Positions 22,117 to 35,497 of a stretch of DNA of 64,000 nucleotides are shown here, one piece after another. Location of the stretch: NCBI GenBank assembly GCA_029378245.1, contig JARKIF010000027.1, positions 558,001 to 622,000 on the forward strand. The letters are read 5' to 3'. The notes beneath the pieces were generated by a model. It saw nothing but the letters and a program-made list of their open reading frames with translations, had not been told where the DNA came from and did no database searches. The position numbers and the translations under genes were made by a program. Positions within the stretch are counted from its first letter, which is position 1, and every line of letters starts with the position of its first letter. Source of the DNA: Roridomyces roridus. Lineage: Eukaryota > Basidiomycota > Agaricomycetes > Agaricales > Mycenaceae.

Positions 22117-22317
22117 TTACATTTCGGACGACTCACTTGGCAAAGGGTTGCCTCGCACGCGGCCCTTGTATTGCGTGTTGAGCGCCAAGTCCGTGAATGA
22201 ATGCAGGCCGGTTTTCCAAAAGGCGATTCTGCGGCGTGCGGCGTGCGCGAGCGCTCTCCCAAAGACGGTCGTTTTCACGTCACGACCAGCAGTGTGCAAT
22301 CTGAATACAAATTTCAC
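22117..22317 (-). other. Possible exon of a small unidentified gene
   Basis: A minus-strand frame reads RRRIAFWKTGLHSFTDLALN followed by TQYKGRVRGNPLP and meets a strong donor GTGAGT at about 22139-22144. This looks like coding sequence, but no credible second exon was found before the DUF7918 start at 22015. It may be the 5' end of a small gene, an upstream exon of DUF7918, or a remnant. Confidence 0.25.
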
Positions 22318-22423
22318 AACTACACCACTAGAGCCAGCCGTTCTTGGCTCGAATAATCTGCTCGATACGGTCCCATCGGGCGATCCCAGTCAGAGTCCCA
22401 TCCGACACCTCCGGATGCGCCTC

Positions 22424-23025
22424 TTACTCCTCAGGCGTCAGCATCGGAAGCGAGTTTGCGTCATAATCCGGCGGCGGAAGCTCTTCCCATCGCCCCTTAT
22501 CCAACTCGACCTCGAACCGCTCTAGAAAGTCATCGTGCGATGCAAACCTTCCCGTGAACCGCTTGGTGGTCATAACCCCTCGCTCGTCGTTCAATGCGCT
22601 GGGCAAGTGAAAGTAATATTCCTTGTCGGCGTGAAAAACAAAGTGGTCGCCCTCGATTTCGTAGCGAGTGGTTCGATGATGCTTGTGATGCCCCAGTCGT
22701 TTTGCAGGTCATCCTGGAAGACCGAAACCAACGTATTGTATTCCCAGGACTCCCATTTTCCTGACCGTCCGGAGGGGATGTTGGCCGACATGGTGCGGTA
22801 GGCGTAATGATTTTCTGGCAGGAATCTGTAGTCGTGTCGCTGGACCGAACCGTTATTGAAGGTCCGGGTTGTGAGTAAGGAGCCTACGAATCGGATGAAA
22901 GGGCGAGGGGTAATCCTTCTGTGTCGGGGCAAGGCAAGTAGAGTCCTCACAGAGCTACGTCGAAGCAGGCCAAACATGAGGGTACGGGTCGAAGAAAGGG
23001 GCAAACTCATCGGCAGTGATCGCAT
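22424..23025 (-). pseudogene. Unknown protein family, copy 1 (frameshifted)
   Basis: No function is recognised. The frame from 23025 reads to SVFQDDLQNDWGITSIIEPLA and then shifts. The rest of the protein (HFVFHAD, YYFHLPS, GVMTTKRFTGRFASHDDFLE, FEVELDKGRWEELPPPDYD, ending LPMLTPEE) is in another frame down to 22424. The second copy at 52914-53496 reads through the same place as HPLAYEIDGDHFLFHAG. The break is therefore a one-base loss at GCT-ACG, about 22665, within an otherwise closely related gene. A sequencing error would also explain it. The core motif shared by both copies is NHYAYRT, then SANIP, then KWESWE. Confidence 0.6.
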
Positions 23026-23168
23026 GATGCAAGTCGAATCATCCCAGCAGATTCACTTGTAGGTCTCAAGAGGTTCTCCCCGCGGCAGGAGAGTGAAATA
23101 TACCACTAAAAAGAATCTAATTTTAAGTTCCCTCTAGTATGAAATCCAAATAAAAACGCAGACCCTCC

Positions 23169-26100
23169 TCAAGCAGCAGCCCTCATCAAAAAGAACGCCA
23201 CAACCCCCAAAACCAGAACCAAAAACGACCAAATCATCGCCCCAAAATCTCCCCAAAAATCATTAACCTCAAACACCGGCTTCAGCGGCGGCTGCAACTC
23301 GACTTCAATTCGATACTTCTTGCCCGGCTCGGGCGAGACAGCGACAACGAAGAGCGTCTGCCGGTCTGGATCGTACAGATATCGGTCGTCGCCGTTGAGC
23401 CCGCGGACGATGACTTTACGGCCGAGGGTAAGTGATGAGGGGAGGTAGATCTCGGTTTCGGTGGCTGTGAGCTCTGGGTGGCCGGTTAACGGCGGGGTGG
23501 AGGTTCTCGGCGTGGACGAGGACCCCGACGAGGAGGTGGCGGTGGGTACAGCCCATTCGAAACTAAACGCCCCCGTAGTCATCTCGTACTCGAATTTAAG
23601 CGGGATGCCAGCCACTTTCGCAGGATACGGCCGCACGACGGCGCGCAAGATCCGCCCGCCCTGATCTAGCGACGGCGCAGCCTGCTCGTGGTACAGTAAC
23701 GACGAAGGGAGGGCGCGTCGCTGGCTAAACCACGAAAAGTTTTCGCCGTTCCAGTGATCACCGAGCCTGTCGTCGTTGAAGGGATTATAGTTCCAGAGTC
23801 TGCCGGGCGTTGTTAGAGAAGGAAGGAAAGCACACGCTGAAGACGCACGTAAAGCCGATAAGGGACCGCTCGAGCCCAGTAATCATGGCATCCATCATCC
23901 GCGTCTGCCACGAAAAGTCGTCGGTGCGGAACGCCTCGCCCTTGCTACATTCACCGTCAGCCTCATCCACATGAGACGAGGAGTATCACGCACTTCATAT
24001 CCATGGGCACCCCACATTCCCCAATGAGAACCGGCTTCTCGCCAAGCACCTTGTATCCTCCCTCGACAATATTGCGTATCTGCAACGCATAGTTGTCGCG
24101 GGCTCCTTTCTGGCCCCAGTAGAACGCCTTGAGTGGGAACATGCCCTGGGAGAACAGTCAGCTGGCCCGCGAGAACCACAAGACGAAGATAAGCCCACCC
24201 TTGAAAGACCCTGTACGTTCACGCTGAAGTCCCCAAAGGCCTTGGTGAACAACGCATTGAGGTCATACCTGGCAAAGAGTCAGGAAAGCGCGAGCGGCGT
24301 GGGGCGACACTCACCAATGCGGCGCATAGACCATATTGGGGAAGCAGTGCTCGGGCGTCCATGAAGCCGGACAGAACTGTGTGAGAGAGCGAGTGAGAAA
24401 CGCGGCTTTAGCACGGAGCACAAACATACCTCGTTAGGTATAGCCTCGACAAAGACCAGCTTCTCGGGTGGTGACACGCTCCGCACCCGATCGACCCACT
24501 TGTGCAAGAAGGGGTAGTAAAAGTCGGTGTACCAGTCGACCTATCACGCGCGTCAGCACAAGAAACGCGGGTGCTGATGCGGGAGCTCACCTTGTCGCCG
24601 GTCAGCGGGTGCTTGACAAAGTAGTTTTCACGTAAAACGACTGCAGCGTCTTTATTCCGGTCCCAGCCCCAGACGCCGTGCATGGCCCATACACACTCGC
24701 CAAAGGTGGGCCCGTCCTCGCGCCACGCCTTCCGACGCTTCACGTTAAGGATAGCTTCTCCCGTCTTGCGCGTCGGCATCGGGAAGGAGCGCGTCCAGTG
24801 AGAGACCATCGTGGGATGCCCAGCCCCGAGCTGGAATGATTGGAATGGCGACGCTGCGGGTGGTGTTAAGAGCGAGGGCTATGAGATGGACTGGAGTACT
24901 CACGGATATATGCCAGATGCAGGTCTGTATTGTAGTCGAATTCGTGCAAGGACTTTAGGTCGATGTATCCTCTGTGTGGCTCATTCATCATCTGGGCACG
25001 TTTAGTAATAGAATGGATCGAATGAGTATAGACGGACCTCAAAGCCAATAACCGCATCCAGATCCCCGACCGCCTTCACGAGCGCCTCAGACATGTCGAG
25101 AAAGGCGTTCTGGAGGTACTGCTGGACAGGGACATCGTTACCGTCGCGGTCCTTGATGAGCAGCTTGGGCGCGAATGTATCGCCCGCCCAAAAGCACGTC
25201 CTAAGAAGTTTTTCAGTCACTGCGGGGGGTAGGATGGGGAGAAACGACTCACGCCATAGTCGCAGCAGCGAGCTTCTGATAGCCACACGGCCACAGCCCA
25301 CGCTCCTCCTCGACATGGCCTCCACCTTTGACGCCAAGCAGCCACGCCGCTTCAGACTCGTGCAGCCCAAAGAGGTCGAATCCTACAGATTCGAGAGTCC
25401 ACGCGGGGGCACCGGACCCACCGGAGTAGCGTGACCACACATCCTGGTGTATTGAGACGAAGGCGGATATGCCGTATTGCGGGAAGAGCGAGAGCAAGTT
25501 GCGGATGTAGGCGAGGTATTCGTGGTCGTAGATTCCTCTGCGGACAGAGATGAGGAAGGGTATGAGCGATTAAGTGGATGGGACGTACGGGCCTTCATGT
25601 TCGATAGCCTCCCATGTCACCAAAAAGCGGACTGCGCTCTGTACCATGAGTAGCGAGACAAGGATAGTCAAGAAGAGTCTTACCAAACGTCAGCCCCCAT
25701 CGTCGCAGACGCGCCAGGTGATCTGGAGCCTCATCCAGTGGGAAGGGTCGCCCTACGAAGGTTACACCTCGGTGTCCATCCGGGAACGCGTCGTTGTCGT
25801 CGTTGGCTGGCCTTGAAGAGAGAAGGTCAGGCGGAATTCGTTCCTGGACGGGCCTTTGACTCACGTTTTGCACGAACCACTCAGGTTGACCCCTCGAAGG
25901 CTACAAACGCGTCCGTAGGCGTCTATGAAATGTCGTCCGTGCGTGCGTAGTGGCCCCCCTGTTCCATGAGAAGACCAGTCGTGGGCGTAGGTATTAGCGC
26001 TCCCGGGTGAGTATTTTGGATCAGAAGAAGGATGAACGGCAGCCTGGCGGATACAGTTTACACCCAGGACCATTGAAAAGTCAAGAAGGGCACGCACGGA

Positions 26101-26217
26101 GACTTTTGCTGCCACTGGCTTTTTGCTGGGTGTCGGAGTTGTTGAGTCGTTGCCTGGAGCTTGTCCGCCGACGAGAATGAAGGAAGCCTCTGAGCTCGAG
26201 GGCGAAGAATTCTCCAT
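23169..26217 (-). CDS. GH5 subfamily 12-type steryl-beta-glucosidase / glucocerebrosidase
   Basis: Glycoside hydrolase related to fungal EGCrP/Sgl1 and yeast Egh1, which hydrolyse ergosteryl-glucoside and/or glucosylceramide. Thirteen minus-strand exons are 25865-26217, 25684-25811, 25589-25631, 25253-25537, 25038-25200, 24904-24991, 24591-24853, 24430-24540, 24315-24376, 24199-24268, 23994-24145, 23849-23944 and 23169-23799, giving 814 residues in one consistent frame. A 54-nt GTGCGT...CAG segment at 26044-26097 could be one more in-frame intron. Landmarks are HFIDAYGRVCSLRGVNLSG, RFLVTWEAIEHEGPG, FVSIHQDVWSRYSGG, the acid/base glutamate in MMNEPHRGYIDL, and the nucleophile glutamate in LIGECGVPMDM followed by LWNYNPFNDD. 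A hydrophobic segment at the extreme C-terminus (WSFLVLVLGVVAFFLM) suggests tail anchoring. Substrate choice between steryl-glucoside and ceramide cannot be read from sequence. Confidence 0.9.
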
Positions 26218-26855
26218 GGTGGACGACGATGGGCGTTAGCTGCGACTGCTACTGCCGTAATGATGGAGCTCTTGATCTCCGCGTCCATGAAGACATCGAT
26301 GATCGCCCAGTCTTGCGGATTCGTGCCTTGCCTCCCGTTTTGCCCATGGGAATGCATGGAAGCACTTCCCGAACGAGGCGTCAAAATCGGTGAAACGGAG
26401 TCATTGACTCGCACACTCTCTGGACCCGGTCACCCGTCCTCGATTAAATCGAAATTACTTCTCCAAAGTCCCACCTAGAGCACACCTCGTCCCATCTCAC
26501 ACATGCATATGCAAGTCTACCTGTGGCGGTATTAGTTTCAAGCCCAACGTGCACGCGTGGAAGCGCACAGGAAATGTTGAAGTCAAGGCGAGTGTCTCCC
26601 GCTCACTAACCAGTGCTTCATTCGACAATTGTAGCGGAATGTCATCCACGAGCCTCCACTCACACGAAAAATGGCTCAAATGGAGCACAGAAATCCTACG
26701 CCTCGAAAACAGGAACAATTCTCACCATCGAGGGAATCGGCCATCTCGGGACTCCACATGTTTTCTCCTTTCCTGTGTACCATTTTACCAGTCGGGAGCA
26801 GTATTATCAGCGTTTAAAAACACTGGCCAGGGTATTCGGACACATCGCTCCGAAG
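26218..26855. promoter_or_regulatory. Shared intergenic region of divergent GH5_12 and carboxylesterase genes
   Basis: A 638-bp gap between two divergently transcribed genes, so it must hold both promoters. No sharp TATA element or repeated motif stands out. An AT-rich stretch with TATTATCAGCGTTTAAAAAC just before 26820 lies 30-40 bases upstream of the esterase start. Confidence 0.35.
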
Positions 26856-29012
<2,157 letters not shown>

Positions 29013-29377
29013 CCTGTGTTTAATTATTTAGTGTTGAAATTCATGAATCAAGGTCCAGGCTTCGCGTGCTTGTTGCGCCGAATCTTCTTTCAAAATCGAG
29101 AGTTTAAATTTGCATGCAGATTCAGAGGGAATTCAGCCCTAGGTTTTCACAATAAAACGATCGTGCTCAATTTGCACTCCGTTATTTTCATTCTTCCGCG
29201 GTTCACCCACCGCAAAGTGGAATGTTGAATTCAGGAACACGAAACCGGATCAGCAACCGCCGCAACCGCTTATATGGCGCATCAACAATCCTGTCCGTTT
29301 TCAGTCTACGACCATGCGCACAACTTTCCACTCGCGTTCCGTCTTGATTCCGACCGTCGACGACCATATCCATATCC
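29013..29377. other. Gap between tandem carboxylesterase genes
   Basis: A 365-bp stretch holding the terminator of paralog 1 and the promoter of paralog 2. AATAAAACG at 29151-29159 could be a polyadenylation signal. Nothing else is recognised. Confidence 0.35.
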
Positions 29378-31463
29378 ATGGTCTTCCTCCTCCCACTCCT
29401 GCTCGCCTCCGTGGCCGTGGCTGCCGCGTCCCCGAGTCCGACAGTGCAGCTGGGCAAGACGAGCGTGCACGGAGTCAAAGTCCCTAGCTTTGAGTTGGAT
29501 AGTTTCGCCGGTGCGTTCAATTTCATCTTGATTCGAATTGAATCGAAAGACGGTGGCTTACGACTCGGACGATATGCAGGCATCCCCTTCGCCGAACCGC
29601 CCGTTGGTCCTCTGCGTCTCAAACGCTCCGTTTTGAAGACCTCCCCCGGAGGTGCGACCTTCAATGCGAGTGCCTCGGGCCTGCCTTGCTTGCAACCAAT
29701 CGTGCGTCCCATCCAGCGCTCTTTATTCCGTGTATGCAGCTGAGGAAACCCTTCAGGGACTTCCGCTCGAGGAAATGTCCGAAGATTGCTTGACTATCGA
29801 CGTTCTGAGGCCGAGTGGGACAACTCCTGGTGCGAATCTCCCCGTGGTGAGTATACGCGTGCTCCCATCGCTCATGCACTCACCCCACTACGAGATGTTC
29901 TGGACGTACGGCGGCGGATTCAACTTGGGCTTTACCTCGATGTTCAATGCCACCGAGCTCGTCACTCTGAGCGTCAAGCGCGGCACCCCGGTCATCTATG
30001 TAGTTTTCAACTACCGGCTCGGCTCGCTGGGTTTCCCGCAGGGCCAAGAAGCCGACTCCAAAGGTGCTTTGAATCTGGCCATCCGCGACCAACTGACAGC
30101 GCTGGAATGGGTTCAGCTTAACATCGGCGCGTTTGGCGGGGACAAGAGCAAGGTCACCGTCTTTGGGGAGAGCGCTGGCTCCATCATGACTTCGATCCTT
30201 TTCTTGAACTCGCCCATCACCAAGCTCGCGAGAGCCGCGATTTTTGAATCCGGTTCTCAAGCCAGTCTTCCTCTCGTCCCTGCGGAAGCCAGGGAGGATC
30301 ACTGGCAAGACTTTGTCGCGGGCGTGCCCTCCTGCGCCTCACTCGCTACTTCGAGCTCCACATTCGAGTGTCTTCAAAATGCCACAACCGAAGAGATTTG
30401 GACGGGTCTCTCTGCGGCTAATGCAGCGTCGACGGCCGAGTTTACCTGGGCACCGGTGATCGACGGACCAGGTGGACTCATTCCGGATTTGCCCTCTGTT
30501 TTGTTCGAGCGTGGGCAGTTTGCTCGGTTGCCGTTTATTGCGGGAACGAATTGGGATGAAGGTGCGAGTACTCTCCTCCGTCTGCGATCCAAAGTAACGA
30601 CTTTTCAGGCACTTTGTTCACGTATAATCGAGTCGTCAATACGACCGAACAACTCGTGGCAAAGTACATTGATTTGAATTCGCCGTCTGTATCACCCCAG
30701 CGGCTGAACGCCTCGATGGAAGTTGTGTTGAAGTTGTATCCGGACGATCCCGCACTCGGTATCTTCCTCTCTTTTCTTTCCTCCTATTTCTCACTCTCTC
30801 ATAGGTTCGCCGTACAACACTGGCAACGAAACCTTTGGCTTGGGGCCAGAGTATAAACGCGACTCTGCCATCAGTGAGTCAGTCCTACTTGCAATACGAA
30901 GCTAATGCAACTAGTTGGCGACATGTTCATGCTCTCCCAACGTCGATTCTGGATGGCCGCCGCTGCTAAAGAGGGCGTGCAAACCTACGCGTACATGTTC
31001 AACGAGTCGCAGCCGAATGTGGATCCCCTGCTCGGGAGTGCGTGATCTCCTCTTCATTGCTGAATGAGACTTGAATCGAATAGTCGCACATGCATCGGAA
31101 ATCTACTCTGTTTACGGGACACCGTTCAACACCTCTCCTGAAGGCCTCGCGCTGAGTCGGGCCATGACGGATTATTGGGTGTCGTTTGCGACGAGTCTGA
31201 CGCCGAACGATGGGTTGGGGGTGCAACGTGAGTGATAATGTCTTTCCCCTTCTTCCTGGATTTAATCGTAATTAGGCCCCGAATGGACGCAGTGGACGCC
31301 ACAGAATCAGGAGTTGATTATGCTCGAGGGTGGGAACGTGCGTATGGTTGCTGACGATTTCCATCTCGGTGCGGTCCTTCATCCCTCATCCCTGTGCATT
31401 CATTCAATCCACACAGAACAAACAGAGTATTTCAACTCTGACCCCGTCATCTGGCGGCATTGA
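29378..31463 (+). CDS. Secreted type-B carboxylesterase, paralog 2
   Basis: Same family as its neighbours. Signal peptide MVFLLPLLLASVAVAAAS, mature start SPTVQLGKTSVHG. An intron at 29511-29579 falls inside SFAG|IPFAEPPVG. The oxyanion loop WTYGGGF follows an intron at about 29847-29892. The long exon from there covers KRGTPVIYVVFNYRLG, the nucleophile VFGESAGS and GTNWDEG without the two introns that interrupt the same region in paralogs 1 and 3. The histidine is in IAHASEIYSVYG, and the protein ends EYFNSDPVIWRH. The junction after CLQP near 29700 is uncertain; a weak GTCCCA donor best keeps frame. The triad is intact, so it is probably active. Substrates are unknown; fungal members act on lipid or cell-wall esters and xenobiotics. 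Confidence 0.9.
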
Positions 31464-31769
31464 ATCCGCATTCTTAATCGTCTCTCCACCAAGTAGTACG
31501 TATCGCGTTTTAGCCTAGTTAATTGCGGGGATGATTGGGTCTTTGTTGGTTTTGGTTGCAGTGGGATAGTTGCAGCAGCTTGCCCCCTTCTTACGTACCC
31601 TCATGTTTCGCCCGATTCCACGTATCTGTGGGAAGTGCCTACTTGCCTCCCCCGACACACAATCACTTGACTGAATCCATGGGAAGCTTCCTACTCGCAC
31701 ATTCTTTCTGTGTTAAGTGTAGTCTTCACCACACTTCACCGCCGCTTTATTGGGGAATCCTTCGGGAAT
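31464..31769. other. Downstream region of carboxylesterase paralog 2
   Basis: About 300 bp between the esterase stop and the CACTA element, with no gene. The last three bases, AAT at 31767-31769, are the left target duplication of that element. Confidence 0.4.
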
Positions 31770-32118
31770 CACTGCGTTCAGAGGTCTTGTCGGCACATGT
31801 CGGCGCAGGCTTGCCCAACATGTGTCGAGCCACATGATGTCGGCCTGTCTTTAGCCTTAGCTAATGCATGTTAGCACATCTTTTATGTAGCACAAGGGCA
31901 AGAGGGAGTAGGGGCGACCCCGAGGAGCCAAAAATCTTCTGAAATCGTTGGCAACAGCTGACGTGGGAAGTGTTTTTGCTCCCGAGGTCCAGCTGTCAGG
32001 CATTGAGTCGGCCCATGTCGGCAATGCTGTGCATGTTTGATGTCCGCGGCACTGTTCCCATGGCTCGGCTAATGTCGGCCACGCATCGGCCATGTCAGAG
32101 CCAAGTTGCCGACAAGAC

Positions 32119-32379
32119 TGTTGAAGTTTGTGCGTTCACACTGATATCCAATTATTGAGAATAAGATTTACACGGTGGCCGTGAGGCCGGGTGGTACAAG
32201 CTCGTGAGGAACTCCCTCTGTAACTACCGTATATATACTATCCTGTGAGTCAAGTCGTGAGTCATATGAGAAATATTCTTACTGAGTGTTCCATAATTCT
32301 GAGTCGAGGTGAGTTGAAGGTTACTAATTACCCGAGGCATCGCCGAGGCGGCTATGTGCCGAATGCTCATTTCCCAACA
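32119..32379 (-). repeat. 3' LTR of the copia element
   Basis: A 261-bp repeat starting TGTTGAAGTTTGTGCG and ending CATTTCCCAACA on the plus strand. It contains TATATATACT at about 32230, which could be the LTR TATA region. It is nearly identical to 34424-34678; the main difference is a 6-bp indel near base 40 of the repeat. Confidence 0.88.
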
Positions 32380-32699
32380 CTCCCTCTCAATCGGCACATG
32401 GCCGAGAAATCACATCAATCAAATCTCTGTTTGCCGTCAGTCGGCTCAATCCGATTCCAATCGGATCACACCCGTTCAGTCGAGTGTCTGCAAGTTCCCG
32501 TTCAACCGGGTTCTCGGAGTTCCATCTTCTGTTTGCCGTTCAGTCGGCTCAACCCGATTTCAATCGGATCACACTCGTTCAGTCGAGTGTCTGCAAGTCC
32601 CCGTTCAATCGGGTTCTTGGAGTTCCATCTTCTCTGTTTCTCTCTTCATCAAATTGCTGTTGTCCAAATGCTTCAAATCCCGAAATGTTGTCTGCTCCC

Positions 32700-33012
32700 T
32701 CTGAATCTGTCAAGTCCCTCAAAATGCTGCTGCATAATTTGAACTCTGGGTGTTGTTGTTCTCGGAATCGGGGCAGTGGTGGGAGAAATGGCCTTCCCTC
32801 TGGCACCTGTGGCATCGCTGCTTGCCCTCCTTTCCTCCTCCTCTCGCCCAACAATCTTCCTTCCGATGACCGGGCTTTCTGCAGTTGCCGCATGTAATCT
32901 GATATGAGGCGCGCATTGCCATTCCACCGTTCGACTCTGATAGGGGCCCTCCTCGTCTTCCCTGTTAATCCAGTAGTGCTCCTGTCACATCTGCGATCGC
33001 ATTCAAATCATC
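32700..33012 (-). pseudogene. copia gag, C-terminal part with two CCHC zinc knuckles
   Basis: This is the minus-strand continuation of gag after the nested insertion. It reads MDDLNAIADVTGALLD and then a TAA. Beyond that lies a region with two retroviral-type zinc knuckles, CGNCRKPGHRKEDC and CHRCQREGHFSHHC, which bind the element's RNA in functional copies. The in-frame stop and the loss of pol show that this copy is decayed. Confidence 0.75.
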
Positions 33013-33017
33013 CATAG

Positions 33018-33833
33018 TTTCATGAAACCAGCGCTTGCCGACTGATCCGCTGATGCGCCATCACCGCCATCACCGCTATCACCGCTATCAGTTACGGATC
33101 AGAAGATCCGTTGTTATCAACAAACGTACACTCGGTCTACGCACGACAAGTCTCTCGAGAGGGATGTCGCCCGCCCGAGTAAGGAGGACAACGCTGTCAC
33201 TCTAACGATAGGACAACAGTACTTGTCCAGCGCGGGAAGGGTTGCTAGGACAGGATCCGACGCGCCGTGTTAGAACCCGACGAGGGGTTCAAACACAGTC
33301 ACACACGAACGATAGGACAACAGTACTTGTCCAGCGTGGGAAGGGTTGCTAGGACAGGACCTGACGCGCCGTGTTAGAACCCGACGAGGGGTTTAAACAC
33401 AGTCACACAACATTCTCGGCATGATCCAGTGATCATGCCAAGGAGGGGTAACCTATAGGGTTACAGGGGACGCTCCACCTAACTCTATTAAGAGAGGAGC
33501 CGCATAGGGGTAATTAAGGGTCAGGGACCGATCATACAGGAGAACGCTCCTGAGGGAATTAGTATTTATACTTGGGTAGAATCTCATGTACAGTAGATTC
33601 TACCTCGTCTAATCTCCAGCGCTACTTTGGCTTACGGGTTACGTTCTCTTCCCTCACGGACACAACCCGACTCGCCTATTTGCCGAGACTCGACTCGTCT
33701 CGTTGTGCTCGACTCGTCTCCTCTCGACGTTCTCGAGCTCGTCGACCTTCTCGTCGTACCCGGCCGTGTCACCCACGCCGTTCCGCGTCTGATCCGATCA
33801 CCCGGCAAGCCGGCCTAGACGCTGTCGTTGACA
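33018..33833. mobile_element. 816-bp insertion inside copia gag, possible solo LTR
   Basis: The insertion interrupts gag and is flanked by CATAG at 33013-33017 and 33834-33838, a 5-bp duplication as made by LTR-element integrases. Read on the minus strand it starts TGTCAACGACAGCG but ends TTTCATGAAA rather than CA, so the solo-LTR call is tentative. It contains a 104-bp tandem duplication at 33204-33411 and encodes nothing recognisable. Confidence 0.6.
33204..33411 (+). repeat. Two tandem copies of a 104-bp unit
   Basis: Units start AACGATAGGACAACAGTACT at 33204 and again at 33308. They differ at only about four positions, so the duplication is recent. It lies within the nested insertion. 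Confidence 0.85.
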
Positions 33834-33838
33834 CATAG

Positions 33839-34349
33839 TCGCGGAAAGTGTTGCCGCAATATTTGACCAGGACTCATCAAGGTTGAACAGCAAGACGTCC
33901 ATGATGTCTACATCCTCCAATTTGACTCCAATAGCCTTGAGTCTCGTAGAAAGTCCAAGAATTCCAGAAATGTACATCTGAATGGGTTGGCTAGTGTCAT
34001 GCTCATACCCGTAAAATTGACGTTTCAGCGCAATTCTGTTCCCGCGACTATTCTTCTGGTACACATTTGACAGGGCCTTCCAAGCCTCTGGTCCTGTGGT
34101 TGCATCCTGAATATACTGGTACTGATCGGGGTCGATGGTAAAACCAATCGAAGTCAGTCCCTCATCGGATTTGATGTTCCACTTCTCCTGTGCATCCCTG
34201 GTCGATGGTTTCGATTCTGTTCCATTCACAACATTCCAGCATCCAGAACGTCGCAGTACCATAGTAACTGCGAATTTCCAGTCATGGTAATTAGAGCGGG
34301 TCAGTTTCGGTACGTTGGCCAATAGTGAGTTGGTGTTCTGTGTCGACAT
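33839..34349 (-). pseudogene. copia gag, N-terminal part
   Basis: A minus-strand frame from ATG at 34347-34349 reads MSTQNTNSLLANVPKLTRSN, then YHDWKFAVTMVLRR, and continues to ESWSNIAATLSATM. This is the conserved N-terminal region of Ty1/copia gag polyproteins (UBN2/retrotran-gag type). It is cut at SATM by the nested insertion, whose removal would join it to MDDLNAIADVTGALLD. Adjacent to the 5' LTR at 34424. Confidence 0.85.
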
Positions 34350-34423
34350 AGTGTTGAATTCGTAGTGTTAGCTGTTGAGAACAATATAATCCAAGTAGTT
34401 GTTCGTGCAAATCTACGAGCTTG

Positions 34424-34678
34424 TGTTGAAGTTTGTGCGTTCACACTGATATCCAATTAATAAGATTTACACGGTCGCCGTGAGGCCGGGTGGTACAAGC
34501 TCGTGAGGAACTCCCTCTGTAACTACCGTATATATACTATCCTGTGAGTCAAGTCGTGAGTCATATGAGAAATATTCTTACTAAGTGTTCCATAATTCTG
34601 AGTCGAGGTGAGTTGAAGGTTACTAATTACCCGAGGCATCGCCGAGGCGGCTATGTGCCGAATGCTCATTTCCCAACA
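34424..34678 (-). repeat. 5' LTR of the copia element
   Basis: Direct repeat partner of 32119-32379, 255 bp, lying upstream of gag in the element's own minus-strand orientation. It carries the same TATATATACT segment. It is followed by the AAGAC duplication at 34679-34683 and then the last 14 bases of the host CACTA element. Confidence 0.88.
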
Positions 34679-34700
34679 AAGACCTCTGAACGCAGTGAAT

Positions 34701-35227
34701 GGCAAGGCTGAAGTGTGCAGTTGGAGAAAATGAACATTGCAGCACTCGGGCAAGTTCAAATTCTTGTGAGCTCAGATGGCCTCTACGGGTCCGGTTTTTC
34801 TGCACCAATTCAATTATGTCAACAGTTACAGTATCGTGAAGAAAAAGAAAAAATCAGGCCGAGGGGCCGCGCGGCCATCACAAAAACATCAATTTTTCGC
34901 ATCCGGGTTTCGGCTTTGGCTCCTCGGGCGTCAAAATCCAGTAGCACCCGTCACCAGGTACAGATTCCTTCATTTCAGCGCGCGCCGTCACAAGTCATTG
35001 AGTCTTTGGTTGAAATAGTTTGATTACCCGTGCCGGCAAGGTCTTGGCAAGGTGGTGAGAAAATTTGTGGGTATTTGTACTTCTGATAAGGCTTATACAT
35101 GTTTGGCCCTGCACGCTGGCATCTTCTCTGCTTCCTACCAGCACCTCTTCAAGTTTCTGCTTGTGGTGAGTCGCTCTCTTAACTATAGTCCAGTCTTTTC
35201 ACGAATCACCCCTAAGTAATCAGCACC
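34701..35227. other. No supported gene
   Basis: Plus-strand frames of about 80-100 codons exist here (34715-35023) but show no domain. The stretch separates the CACTA element from the NLR fragment that follows. Confidence 0.35.
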
Positions 35228-35497
35228 TCAGCCAAACCTCAGCTGCACAATGTCTAACATCCTCCGAGTCAGAAGAGGTGGGGATGTGATTATCAATGGT
35301 GGGTTAAATCTCAGAGAGTGGGATCCTGAATAAATCACAATCCGTGGCGATAGGTGGCCCAGCAGCCCATGCTGTAGTGTTAATGCAAAACAAGCCGTGA
35401 ACACTCCAGCATGCCAATGCAAAGTTCGTCGAGACTTGTCGGACCAGTAAAATTTGGTAGGGGCAGCTCTCCGGCAGCCCTTCAGTTTGATCGGCAC
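35228..35497 (-). pseudogene. Inverted fragment of an NLR 5' region
   Basis: A minus-strand frame contains APTKFYWSDKSRRTLHWHAGV. The plus strand at about 38545-38610, just upstream of NLR paralog B, reads the related GPTKFQWADKS then TLHWHAGVLSTYFAL. At DNA level 35371-35490 is an inverted copy of about 38510-38640 (shared cores AACACTCCAGCATGCCAATG and GAGACTTGTCGG). It is probably the 5' remnant of a third NLR-like gene, or one arm of a larger inverted duplication. Confidence 0.5.

Larger units (their letters stand above)
32119..34678 (-). mobile_element. Internally deleted Ty1/copia-type LTR retrotransposon
   Basis: A 2560-bp element bounded by TGTTGAAG...CCAACA repeats with a 5-bp duplication AAGAC at 32114-32118 and 34679-34683. 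The LTRs are 32119-32379 and 34424-34678. Between them only gag remains, on the minus strand, and that is itself interrupted. No protease, integrase, reverse transcriptase or RNase H is seen, so it cannot move on its own. A purine tract GAGAGGGAG lies just inside the left LTR on the minus strand, as expected next to a 3' LTR. The LTRs differ by a small indel and a few bases, implying recent insertion. Confidence 0.88.
31770..34697. mobile_element. CACTA-type MITE, split by a copia element
   Basis: The left end CACTGCGTTCAGAGGTCTTG at 31770 is completed at the right by its inverse, ending CGCAGTG at 34697, once the nested copia element is removed. The target duplication is AAT at 31767-31769 and 34698-34700. 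Without the nested element it is about 363 bp. Several ATGTCGGC units in both orientations lie inside the ends, the subterminal-repeat pattern of CACTA elements. It belongs to a different sub-family from the element at 341-867 but shares the CACTGC start. It encodes no protein. Confidence 0.82.
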
